Part shown: positions 42,913-51,955 of the stretch, piece after piece | Numbering within the stretch: the stretch's first letter is position 1 | How the letters are laid out: every line of letters starts with the position of its first letter | Source of the DNA: Saccharina japonica | Lineage: Eukaryota; Sar; Phaeophyceae; Laminariales; Laminariaceae | Direction of reading: 5' to 3' | Length of the DNA stretch: 64,000 nucleotides | NCBI GenBank assembly: GCA_008828725.1 | Contig: MEHQ01000078.1 | Coordinates: 456,567 to 520,566 of the forward strand | Notes under the pieces: generated by a model | The model's input: the letters and a program-made list of their open reading frames with translations, nothing else | Told to the model about the DNA's origin: nothing | Database searches by the model: none | Position numbers and translations under genes: made by a program

Positions 42913-43800
42913 GTACTACTGTGTTTGGTATGACGCATAATCAGTTTGTTCGGACATGTGCGTCGCTGTCGTTGGGTACGCAACAAGAACGGTTTCGTGT
43001 GAAGACATCACTCGCGTGCACACACACGCACGCACATCCCTCCCATCTCTCATGCTCTGCTCTTGCCTACTTGACACCACACATGCTCTACCAGGAACAT
43101 GGTTGTACTCGTACTTTATTTATAAAAATACAGCTACGTCAGCTGTGAGTTCGACTCATTGGATGGGTTTATGTATTGTATACCGGCTTTCTAGTACGCG
43201 TCACGGCGTCTTCTGGCCTTAACATACTATTTTTAGTGTAGGGGCGGTCAGTCAAGGGCGTCAAACTGCGGTCTCCTACGAGTACATATATCTAGTCGTC
43301 GAATTGTCACACCAAGCTTAAGCTTGCAAATATGAGTTTCGACAATGGTTCGGGGGAAACATTCCAAAATTGCCATCTCACAGCAGAGCTTTTCTTCTCC
43401 TAGATCAGTGCAGCAGTACGTATGATACGAGTATGTATTATATGTAGCGGCACTATCGCAGTGGATTCGATATTGGAGGTCCCTTATATCAGATCTGGTA
43501 CCGGCCCCTTAATAAGAGCCGGGAGTTGGGCGATAATGGTGGGGCAGAAACTTGAGGTCCCGTATTTACCGTTTTTCCTTACCGCAACGTACCTTAAAAG
43601 GGGGCCACCTATCACTACTATACTGTATATACACATTTTAAAACAACAGCTGTGATATCGAGGATGTCGTCGAAACTCATATTTGCTAGCTGAGTGGGAT
43701 ACTTCGATCGCGCGTACTTACGGGTTTCATATGTCCTCACGCAGGGTGTACATCCCGAACGTATGAGGGGGACACAATCTGAGGCTGTAGATAATGTTTG
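42913..43800. other. Intron 1 of gene 4, remaining part
   Basis: No recognised repeat or exon. A short CACACACGCACGCACAT run lies at 43,020. Confidence 0.4.
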
Positions 43801-43874
43801 CTTGACATGCCTCCCGTCTCTCCCATCCCCCGTTTCCCGCACCCCCCCGCGAATGAAAAAAAAAGCTTCAAGAG

Positions 43875-44131
43875 TGGAAACCCTGAGGATGGTGATGCCA
43901 AGCCCAGGCGGTCGACGTGGAGGAGGAGGAGGCGGTGGGAGAGGCGGGGGGAGGGGGAGGGGACGCGGTCGCGGCGGCCCCCCGCCAGACGCCTTCGCGC
44001 TTACCGGGGAAGAACGCCTCCAGAAGTTCTTGAGCCACGCGGGGTTGGACTCGAGACGGCAGTGCGAGCAGATGATAGTGGACGGACGCGTTCGGGTTAA
44101 CGGGAAGATGGTCAAGGAGCTTGGGGTCAAG
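43875..44131 (+). CDS. Exon 2, S4 RNA-binding domain of pseudouridine synthase (gene 4)
   Basis: Encodes a Gly/Arg-rich linker (VETLRMVMPSPGGRRGG, then a Gly/Arg run) and then an S4 domain (ALTGEERLQKFLSHAGLDSR, then RQCEQMIVDGRVRVNGK). That is the standard N-terminal RNA-binding module of the RsuA/RluB/RluE/RluF family. The donor AAG then GTGGGT at 44132 is phase 0. The 5' border is the uncertain point. A C/T tract (about 43,808-43,850) precedes AGAG, and entry at 43875 is in phase with exon 1. An alternative entry at 43791 (CTGTAG) is also in phase and would add 28 residues. The donor lies inside a (GGGT)n run. Confidence 0.75.
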
Positions 44132-44195
44132 GTGGGTGGGTGGGTTGGTGGGTGGGTTGGTGGGTGGGTGGGTGGGTGGGTGGGCACGCGCTTGT
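44132..44195 (+). repeat. (GTGGGTGG/GTTG)n at the exon-2 donor
   Basis: The intron opens with some 13 GGGT or GGTT tetramers. The splice donor is the first of several equivalent GTGGGT strings, 4 bp apart or multiples of it. Confidence 0.85.
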
Positions 44196-44756
44196 TTGCA
44201 TGTTTGCACACAATTTTTAAGAAGCCACCTAAATAAGATGTTTTGTTTTTTTTCGAGATGGAGGATTTCGTGGAAATGTCTCATCTTTGCAAGCTGCGTG
44301 TGTAGAAAAATATTAATTCAGTTTTCGCTCCCTACGGGTTGTGTACGTCCTCATGAAGCATTTTGGCAGGTATTTAATTTATCGTATTTTTTGGGGGGGG
44401 GCTACTCTAAACTCCTACCAGGTATAGCCTTTGGACGAAAGTTCTTGATGTGACGGGCGTACTGCGTATATATAGAGAGGGAAGAGGATGAAGGACCTTT
44501 GAAGTCAAGGTGTCGGCGTACTTATTTTTTGCGTTTTATTTTTTGGGGGGGGGGGCTACCCCAAGCCCAGCTTCGCCGATTCTGGTTGGTCATGCACACA
44601 AAATCCTCAGTATATACTCGAAGCTTCATCCCGATAATTTTCGCAGGCGTTTCTGGTCCGGGGTTAGAACACACCTCGCTCTCATATTGATTTGTAGGGT
44701 TCGCGCGTGAGTTGCGTTGCTTTCGTAAATAAACCGTTCCAGCGTACTCTGTTCAC

Positions 44757-44835
44757 CACGCTGGCCGAATATATAGGGACCGTTTCATGATTAATTTGAA
44801 GATCAACCGGTCCTTAAGTTTGCGTCCAAAGCGGC
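44757..44835. mobile_element. Stowaway/mariner-like mini-MITE, copy 7
   Basis: Left CCACGCTGGCCGAATATATA then GGGACCG. Right is the inverse of TGCCGCTTTGGACGCAAACT then TAAGGACCGG. More diverged than the other copies. Confidence 0.5.
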
Positions 44836-44924
44836 ATTCAGTCGGGGGGTTAGGGTTTTGCACTCTTGAGGTAGGATTTTTATGATTCCCTAAAAGTACG
44901 GGGTTGCTGCGTCCCCCCCCTCAT

Positions 44925-45160
44925 AGGCTAGGAAGCCCGCTTCACAGGCGCTTCTTAGTAAGATGCACCTCTCACCCTACGTGCGATTCGCCCAACACCT
45001 CACGGCGCTTTCTAGCTTGGCATGTACGATAAATGTCTGCCTGGTCGATGGAAGCCCGACGTGCTCCGTCGCAGCACTGTAGGGATGCGAGGGTCCATGA
45101 TCACACTACTACTGCCATGCATGACATGCGGCTAATGAGTACACCCCCTCCCCGGCGAAA
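44925..45160 (+). repeat. Long-form poly-C-ending repeat in intron 2 of gene 4
   Basis: GCCCGCTTCACAGGCG, GATGCACCTCTCACCC, CTGCCTGGTCGATGGAAGCC, GCACTGTAGGGATGCGAGGG, then the variant CATGCGGCTAATGAGTACAC and C-rich tract. Sense to the gene. Confidence 0.8.
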
Positions 45161-45279
45161 CAGGAAAGGGATAAGATTAGCAAAAACAAATGTGAATGAA
45201 TAATATATAGAAACAACGTAATGAGCGCCCAACTGTTGAGAGGTGTCTCCAATAGAAGTAGTAACGGTGCTCCATTTCG

Positions 45280-45445
45280 AAAGGCGTGCGATCGGTCAAT
45301 GGTCAAATGCCTAAATGGCAACCAACAGATAACGAGTACCCCCCCCCCCCCCTCTCGAAAGGGATCCGTTGGTCCAATGGTCAAAATCCTTAAAGGAAAG
45401 CAACAAATATATGGAGGCCAGCGCCCCCGCCCCCCCCCCCTTCCC
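45280..45445 (+). repeat. Two short-form poly-C-ending repeats next to exon 3
   Basis: The first ends ACGAGTACC plus a C run (about 45,338-45,353). The second begins TCTCGAAAGGGATCCGTTGG and ends in the C run 45,423-45,441. The second C run, plus CTTCCCGCCTCC and TCTCCTTCCTTG, forms the pyrimidine tract of the acceptor at 45,486. Confidence 0.75.
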
Positions 45446-45486
45446 GCCTCCCCTGCTTGTGGCGTTTCACTCTCCTTCCTTGATAG

Positions 45487-45729
45487 GTGGACCCCAGGAG
45501 AGACCAGGTACACGTTGACGGGAACCGGGTGTTTATGCGACCCAGCTCGGAAATAAAGTGGGTGGCGCTGAACAAGCCGAAGGGGGTGATCTGTACGGTG
45601 TCCGACGAGCTGGGAAGGCCGACCGCGGTCAGCGCCGTGCCGAGGGGGAAGGAGATGAGGCTCGTGCCCGTAGGCAGGTTGGACCGAGATAGCTGCGGGC
45701 TTCTGCTCATGACGAACGAGAATTCTTGG
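45487..45729 (+). CDS. Exon 3, catalytic core of RsuA/RluB-type pseudouridine synthase (gene 4)
   Basis: 81 codons, phase 0 to 0 (acceptor TTGATAG, donor TGG then GTGCGT). It carries the end of the S4 domain (DQVHVDGNRV), the conserved ALNKPKGVICT segment, and the catalytic motif GRLDRDSCGLLLMTNE, whose Asp (about residue 218 of the model) is the nucleophile in this family. Family members isomerise one uridine of rRNA to pseudouridine. With the presequence in exon 1 the enzyme would act on plastid rRNA. RsuA, RluB, RluE or RluF specificity cannot be told from sequence alone. The full model is six exons, about 533 residues, about twice the bacterial length because of the presequence, linker and tail. 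Confidence 0.9.
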
Positions 45730-45844
45730 GTGCGTTTCTTTTTTTTTTTTTTTTTTTTTTGTGTTTTTTGTGCTTTAACAATTTTTTAATCAGTACTTCA
45801 CATCTCGGACGGACGCAATCGATTCCCTCTTAGTCTAGTACACT

Positions 45845-45958
45845 ATTACCGGACCACAGGACACCATAGTGAATAGGACCTGCGGCACACACTAAAACCT
45901 ATATATTCACCTATTTTTACCAACAATATTTGGTCCTATTTACTATGACCCTCCGTAT
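45845..45958. mobile_element. Palindromic TACGG-type MITE, copy 3
   Basis: Ends ACACCATAGTGAATAGGACC and the inverse of TACGGAGGGTCATAGTAAAT then AGGACC. The interior TTCACCTATTTTTACCAACA is shared with the copy at 38.6 kb. Confidence 0.8.
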
Positions 45959-46129
45959 TATATGTTTCAGGTATATGTTAGTAGGTAGATTCCTGGTGTG
46001 TACGATATGAGCGAGCTCATGTGCCGGGGTGGAAGCCCGTGGCGTCTGAATGATCTGGCACATGCTTCCTGGGTGGCATCTGTAGTACAGTAGACAGATC
46101 ATGCACGACATGTCTCAACGGCAGTTTAG

Positions 46130-46345
46130 GATCTACTACTGTAGATGATTTATAGATGATATAACATACCTGATACCGGGTATGAGGATATAAAGATTGT
46201 TCGTGGAATGGGGGAGTATCATTTATTATTTTCGCGAAAGAGGGAGAAGAATATAGATGATCTAGATGATCTATAGATGATCTAAATGATATATTTTTAG
46301 ATGATCTAGATGATCTGTAGATCATATATATGATCTATCTATAGC
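46130..46345. repeat. GATCTA/GATGAT tandem stretch
   Basis: Runs of AGATGATCTAGATGATCTAT, related in word content to the block at 650-850. Confidence 0.7.
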
Positions 46346-46429
46346 TGACCTATACCGGTATGTTGTACGTGTGCATTTTTTAGAATTGCTCTTGATATAG
46401 GTATGTGCTGGTAGATCTGTGGTGTCAGC

Positions 46430-46492
46430 TGCGGTTTTGATGGAGATCGTAGCTGTGGGCTTCATTCTGCTCATGGCAAACGATACTTGCTG
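46430..46492 (+). pseudogene. Relic of the 3' end of exon 3, nearer copy
   Basis: GGAGATCGTAGCTGTGGGCT, then TCATTCTGCTCATGGCAAAC and CTGTGTGCGG correspond to GAGATAGCTGCGGGCTTCTG, CTCATGACGAACG and the donor GGGTGCGT of exon 3, with indels that break the frame. It lies in intron 3. Confidence 0.6.
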
Positions 46493-46673
46493 TGTGCGGT
46501 GTTTGACATCCTTATCCCAGTTGTTGGAAAAATCTCTTTGTAAGTACCTAAAATCCACTAAGCTAATCAAGGGGATAGCAAATACCTGGCAGTAAATGAG
46601 TAAACATCGGTACAAATACCGGCAGCACATTATTATTTATTGGTTTGTTTGGGAGAGACACTTTTTTTTAATC

Positions 46674-46735
46674 AGCTGTGGTTTTGATCGAGATTGGTAC
46701 TATAACTGTAGACTCCTGCATACGACGAACTATCA
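46674..46735 (+). pseudogene. Relic of the 3' end of exon 3, farther copy
   Basis: Shares CAGCTGTGGTTTTGATCGAG with the nearer relic (CAGCTGCGGTTTTGATGGAG), then diverges (ACTCCTGCATACGACGAAC). It looks like a second, older copy. Confidence 0.4.
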
Positions 46736-47340
46736 CAGGCTTGATTGAAGGTTCGTATTGTTTTTGTTCACAACTTAATTGTTCCTATGCTACAAAATAC
46801 CAGCACTACGAAATGTCGAGCTGAGGTTTATGACGGAGTTGTTCGAGATTTCAGTTTTGCAAGCTGCGTAGTACTTGACGCATGGCACTCTCGTACACCC
46901 CGGTGTAAAGGCGTACGGCATTTTTGTTTTCTTCTCTGGCGTTCCGGTGACTGGCCCCCTGAACGAGGTACGAGTATGCCAAAGAGGGCAGGTTTGACAC
47001 ACGACACGTATTTGACAAAGTGGAAGTTTGGATAGCTTAAGGTTTTCTTTCACCAATCCGCCGGAGAAATTGAAAAAAAAAAAAAACCTAATTGTCCGCA
47101 CGACCTATGATTCGTGTATACCTCCTTGTGTTGCGATGTTCATTCGTTCGCCCCCTCGCATGGAGGAGGTTCGGTACACTGGGTAGTAGCGAGAAAACGA
47201 TCGCTATCTTAAGAGATATAGATGGTGGTCACAGGCGGGGAAGCAGGAAGGGGATAGGATTTAGCAAAATGTTTCTACACGCGTAAAATATGGAAACATC
47301 GCAATGAGCGCCTAACTGTTGGAGGTGTCTCTACTAGGAG
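46736..47340. other. Intron 3 of gene 4, nothing further
   Basis: No exon or delimitable element. A(13) run at about 47,074. Confidence 0.4.
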
Positions 47341-47344
47341 TAGG

Positions 47345-47665
47345 AACGGTGCTCCGCCTCGAAAGGGATGCGTTGTCTATGGTCGAACGACTAAGGCAAG
47401 CAACAAACTACTACCCCTCCCCACTCATTGAAGCTGTCATCCATATGCAAGTCCGCCTCACAAGCGGTTCTTAGTAGGATGCAGCTCACCCTTCATGCGA
47501 CTCGCCGAACACCTCACGTTTCGCTTCGCTCTTTGTGCTAGCAATCAATGTCTCCCTGGTCGGTGAAAACCCTACGTGCTCCGTCGCGGCATTGTAGGGA
47601 TGCGAGGGTCTATGGTCATACGACCACGGCCATGCATGAAATGAAGTACCCCCCCCCCCCCTCCA
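47345..47665 (+). repeat. Tandem short- and long-form poly-C-ending repeats before exon 4
   Basis: The short form (CCTCGAAAGGGATGCG to CAACAAACTACTACCCC) is followed at once by a full long form (CATTGAAGCTGTCATCCATA to CATGCATGAAATGAAGTACC) whose C run is 47,649-47,661. That run and CTCCACCCCTCCACCCCTCT form the tract of the acceptor at 47,701. Confidence 0.85.
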
Positions 47666-47701
47666 CCCCTCCACCCCTCTCCGCCCTCGCCTCCGTGTTA
47701 G

Positions 47702-47832
47702 ATCAACCCGCTGACTCACCCTTCGTATGGGCACGAAAAGACCTACCGCGTCTCCATCACGTCTGGCTACCCCAACCCGGAGGAGTGGAACACCCTGACG
47801 CAGGGCATGCTCTTGGACGGCGACCCGAATCC
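47702..47832 (+). CDS. Exon 4 of pseudouridine synthase (gene 4)
   Basis: 43 codons plus CC. Acceptor GTGTTAG, donor GTGAGC at 47833, phase 0 to 2. It continues the family signature directly after the catalytic loop: NSW|INPLTHPSYGHEKTYRV matches the conserved THPS..EKTY stretch of RsuA-type enzymes. Confidence 0.9.
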
Positions 47833-47904
47833 GTGAGCTGTTGGTGGTGGCCTTTTCGGGTGTACATACATTTATACCGTGGATACTACGTTCCTTCTGG
47901 TGTT

Positions 47905-48330
47905 AGTTGGTTGCAAGTCTAGTGGTATTATTTGGTTGCAAGTCTAGTGGTATTCTTTGGTTGCAAGTCTAGTGGTATTAGTTGGGTGCAAGTCTAGTGG
48001 TCAGCTTCAAATACTACTATTGATAGCATTGGTACCCGAGTTCAAATCCCACCGTGGTGAGATTTTTCCTTTTTTTGCAACAATACAAAGGAACCAATTG
48101 CTGAGAGCGCCTTCTTAGCGTGGGCAGGCGGAATTCGACGAGAGTTGACGAGGGAAGAAAGCGCTGAAACCTTCTCGCGATAAAAATGCAAGGCACGTAC
48201 CGTAGTGGGGAGGGGGGGGGGGAGAAGAGCCTACTCAGTGACCCCAGATCTGAGTTACGGCTACAGAGGGAGAGAGAAAAGAAGGGCGAAGATAATGAAT
48301 GGGATGGGAAAAAAGATAAGAAAAAAAGTG
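47905..48330 (+). repeat. SINE copy with a different tRNA-like head
   Basis: The B-box-like GAGTTCAAATCCC at 48,039 and the A-box-like TCTAGTGGTCAGC at 47,993 form the head. The TTGCAAGTCTAGTGGTATT part of it is tandemly repeated upstream at 25-bp spacing (four copies). From about 48,105 the body is that of the 12.65-kb SINE (AGAGCGC, TTCGACGAGAGTTGACGAGG, CCCCAGATCTGAGTTACGGC, GAATGGGATGGG then A-rich). Confidence 0.7.
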
Positions 48331-48474
48331 GTACGAGTACACACGGGATGGTATACCACAGCTCGTTTTTACCGTCCCCCTTGCGTACGGGTACTGCGGT
48401 ACATCTATTGTTTCGCTTTTCTTCAGTCGAGACGCTTTTTTTTGTTATTAGATGTGAGAACATGACAATCACCA

Positions 48475-48775
48475 TAATGATTGCCTCGATTGTCATACGA
48501 CTACGGGCATGCATGACATGAGTACCCCCCGCCCCCCCACCATCTCGAAAGGGATGCGTGGTCAATAGTCAAACGACTAAGGCAAGCAACAAATGAGTAC
48601 CCCCCCCGCTCCGTCTCGAAAGGGATGCGTAGTCTATGGTCAAATGACTAAGGCAAACAACGAATGAGTACCCCCCCCCAGCATTGTAGGGATGCGAGGG
48701 TCTATGGTCATACGACTACAACTACGGCCATGCATGAAAATGAAGTACACCCCCCGCCCCCCCCGCCCCCCTCTC
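48475..48775 (+). repeat. Four poly-C-ending repeat units before exon 5a
   Basis: C runs at about 48,525-48,540, 48,600-48,608, 48,671-48,679 and 48,750-48,771. The first three end in the ATGAGTACC form. The last, closest to the exon, ends in CATGCATGAAAATGAAGTAC. Confidence 0.85.
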
Positions 48776-48795
48776 CGATATGCCTCCTTTCTCAG

Positions 48796-49003
48796 CACGA
48801 GACCCTGCATCGTGGAGGTGGTGGACTTTGACAGGCGGTCGTTGGTGACAACCGTTGACATCATCATTCGCGAGGGCAAGAACCGCCAGATCCGCCGCAT
48901 GTTTGAGGGGATTGGCCACGACGTCCGGTCCATCACGCGCATATCTCACGGACCAATCAGATTGAAGGACTTGCGGCCGGGGGAGTGGCGGTCTCTCGAG
49001 CAG
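48796..49003 (+). CDS. Exon 5, copy a, of pseudouridine synthase (gene 4)
   Basis: 208 nt, phase 2 to 0: the first C completes CC|C (Pro). Then TRPCIVEVVDFDRRS, the basic motif REGKNRQIRRMFEGIGHDV (family signature near the C-terminal half of the catalytic domain), and SHGPIRLKDLRPGEW. Acceptor TTTCTCAG, donor CAG then GTGAGAG. Identical in sequence to copy b. Because 208 is not a multiple of three, including both copies would shift the frame and meet a stop after 11 codons of the second. Only one copy can be used per mRNA. Confidence 0.85.
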
Positions 49004-49180
49004 GTGAGAGAAAAGCCCCGAGAGGTTGTAGGATTTTTCTGATGCAGTAAAATGTGTCCGTGTGGAACCGTGCGCGCAATGGTTGATAGGGGTCACGAAT
49101 CTACGGTTGATAATTTGGATCCTGATATCTTGCCGTTGGGATATTGCCGTTAGGATATGTTGGGGCAGGATCTTTGTATG

Positions 49181-49211
49181 GTACGAGACCCTGCATTGTG
49201 GAAGTGGTGTA
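49181..49211 (+). pseudogene. Relic of the exon-5 start, copy A
   Basis: TACGAGACCCTGCATTGTGG then AAGTGGTGTAA matches CACGAGACCCTGCATCGTGG then AGGTGGTGGAC at the true exon, with a TAA stop and no acceptor. Confidence 0.6.
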
Positions 49212-49394
49212 ACGCCAGCGAATGTTTATGTTGTAGAAACAAGCACACGATAAATAGACCAAATAAGTGCCTAAACAATTCGTAGCAGCACTATTAGTGC
49301 TGCTGTAAGCGTATCAATAGCAACTCGTCACAAACCGGACCTAATTCCAGGAAACATGAGCTAGATCATGCAGATTGCATGCCTCCCAACCGGC

Positions 49395-49480
49395 AACATG
49401 AGCTAGATCATACAGATCATACAGATGATACAGATCATACAGACCATGCAGATCATACGGATCATACAGACCAGGAATCT
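49395..49480 (+). repeat. GATCATACAN tandem, copy A
   Basis: About eight 10-bp units GATCATACAG with variants. Repeated in copy B at about 51,258-51,343. Confidence 0.85.
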
Positions 49481-49647
49481 ATCTTACCTGAAATATCTAG
49501 ATCATCGAGTGATACGTATGTATGGAAATCGTTGCCGTTGTGTCTGCAGAATAATCAATCGGCTATTTGGCGTTTCAGGCTACTTGTACGTAGGATACTT
49601 GGCGTTCCATGCTAGTTGGCGTTTCATGCTTGCCTCGATGACATCAC

Positions 49648-50055
49648 TTGGTGCACATGCGGTGGGTGTAGTTCGTACGTGCATCCTCATGACAAATGCT
49701 GCTCTTCTTATTTTACGACGAAATGACATACCATAAACTGGTTCATACCTGTATTCGTGGCAGAAGGGTGGCCCGGGTTGAGTGATACAGTCTTGAAGCA
49801 TCAGGGTAACGAGTGGTGCACTTGATCCTACAGCTCATTGGACCTCTTGTCTAAGACGCTACCAGGACTTATACGAAAACAAAAGCCGGATCCAAGGCTC
49901 GACCTGAATGCAAGAGAAGGTACGAGAGGTACGAGCTCAAGCAATAATGATCATACATGCACACCATCGCCCATCTCGTCCCAGCTTCCCCTTAAAGCTC
50001 GTGTCATACGTCAGCACTCATCTGTTATATGTCGTGCAGGATATTTACGTATAAT
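49648..50055 (+). other. Unique spacer between the two duplication copies
   Basis: 408 bp without a recognised repeat or exon. Confidence 0.6.
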
Positions 50056-51510
50056 ACGTACCGTGCAGTGGGGAGGGGGGGGGGGAGAAGAGCCTACTCA
50101 GTGACCCCAGATCTGAGTTACGGCTACAGAGGGAGAGAGAAAAGAAGGGCGAAGATAATGAATGGGATGGGAAAAAAGATAAGAAAAAAAGTGGTACGAG
50201 TACACACGGGATGGTATACCACAGCTCGTTTTTACCGTCCCCCTTGCGTACGGGTACTGCGGTACATCTATTGTTTCGCTTTTCTTCAGTCGAGACGCTT
50301 TTTTTTGTTATTAGATGTGAGAACATGACAATCACCATAATGATTGCCTCGATTGTCATACGACTACGGGCATGCATGACATGAGTACCCCCCGCCCCCC
50401 CACCATCTCGAAAGGGATGCGTGGTCAATAGTCAAACGACTAAGGCAAGCAACAAATGAGTACCCCCCCCGCTCCGTCTCGAAAGGGATGCGTAGTCTAT
50501 GGTCAAATGACTAAGGCAAACAACGAATGAGTACCCCCCCCCAGCATTGTAGGGATGCGAGGGTCTATGGTCATACGACTACAACTACGGCCATGCATGA
50601 AAATGAAGTACCCCCCCCGCCCCCCCCGCCCCCCTCTCCGATATGCCTCCTTTCTCAGCACGAGACCCTGCATCGTGGAGGTGGTGGACTTTGACAGGCG
50701 GTCGTTGGTGACAACCGTTGACATCATCATTCGCGAGGGCAAGAACCGCCAGATCCGCCGCATGTTTGAGGGGATTGGCCACGACGTCCGGTCCATCACG
50801 CGCATATCTCACGGACCAATCAGATTGAAGGACTTGCGGCCGGGGGAGTGGCGGTCTCTCGAGCAGGTGAGAGAAAAGCCCCGAGAGGTTGTAGGATTTT
50901 TCTGATGCAGTAAAATGTGTCCGTGTGGAACCGTGCGCGCAATGGTTGATAGGGGTCACGAATCTACGGTTGATAATTTGGATCCTGATATCTTGCCGTT
51001 GGGATATTGCCGTTAGGATATGTTGGGGCAGGATCTTTGTATGGTACGAGACCCTGCATTGTGGAAGTGGTGTAACGCCAGCGAATGTTTATGTTGTAGA
51101 AACAAGCACACGATAAATAGACCAAATAAGTGCCTAAACAATTCGTAGCAGCACTATTAGTGCTGCTGTAAGCGTATCAATAGCAACTCGTCACAAACCG
51201 GACCTAATTCCAGGAAACATGAGCTAGATCATGCAGATTGCATGCCTCCCAACCGGCAACATGAGCTAGATCATACAGATCATACAGATGATACAGATCA
51301 TACAGACCATGCAGATCATACGGATCATACAGACCAGGAATCTATCTTACCTGAAATATCTAGATCATCGAGTGATACGTATGTATGGAAATCGTTGCCG
51401 TTGTGTCTGCAGAATAATCAATCGGCTATTTGGCGTTTCAGGCTACTTGTACGTAGGATACTTGGCGTTCCATGCTAGTTGGCGTTTCATGCTTGCCTCG
51501 ATGACATCAC
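50056..51510 (+). repeat. 1.45-kb direct duplication, copy B
   Basis: See copy A (48196-49647). The right border is GATGACATCAC, after which the copies diverge abruptly. The relic of the exon-5 start is repeated at about 51,044-51,074. Confidence 0.95.
50659..50866 (+). CDS. Exon 5, copy b, of pseudouridine synthase (gene 4)
   Basis: Base-for-base identical to exon 5a with the same acceptor and donor. Either copy joins in phase from exon 4 (phase 2) and to exon 6 (phase 0). The pair may represent mutually exclusive exons with identical products, a recent duplication, or a misassembled repeat. Confidence 0.8.
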
Positions 51511-51835
51511 CGACCGTATATATACATACATAGCCTGGGTTATCTGATGCCCTGACTAGTGACTCGCGTATACTTCGTGTAAACCGGTATGAACCTAACG
51601 TTACACTTCATATTAGCTCACAAAACGAATATCCATACGCACATCAGCATACCTGGTACATGTACGTACTCATTTCGCAGTCTATAGTAAATAGCAGCAG
51701 GTGCCTGGTACCCACTAACCGTGGCCATTTGTCTGGAAAGGGAGCGGCCAAAACACTCTGAGTTCGTCGACTTGAGGTAAATAGCCCACCTCCAGCTGAC
51801 GCCCATAGTTTCTTAACCGCTATCATACCCCCCCC
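51511..51835. other. Intron 5 of gene 4, remaining part
   Basis: No element recognised. Confidence 0.4.
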
Positions 51836-51913
51836 AGGGCCTATATGGTCATACGACTACGGCCAAGCATGAAAATGAAGTACCCCCCCCCCCCCCCCCC
51901 CCCTTCCCCCCAC
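51836..51913 (+). repeat. Poly-C-ending repeat next to exon 6
   Basis: TATATGGTCATACGACTACG, CAAGCATGAAAATGAAGTAC, then a C run with TTCCCCCCACCC to 51,915. It lies about 42 nt before the acceptor at 51,955. Confidence 0.85.
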
Positions 51914-51955
51914 CCTTGCTGTATATGTGTACACCACTGTCCACCACCAACGCAG

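Larger units (their letters stand above)
48196..49647 (+). repeat. 1.45-kb direct duplication, copy A
   Basis: Nearly identical to 50056-51510; the differences seen are in homopolymer runs and a 2-bp indel at the start. Copy A begins inside the SINE body at ACGTACCGT and ends at GATGACATCAC. It contains four poly-C-ending repeats, exon 5, an exon-5 relic and a GATCATACAN tandem. Confidence 0.95.
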
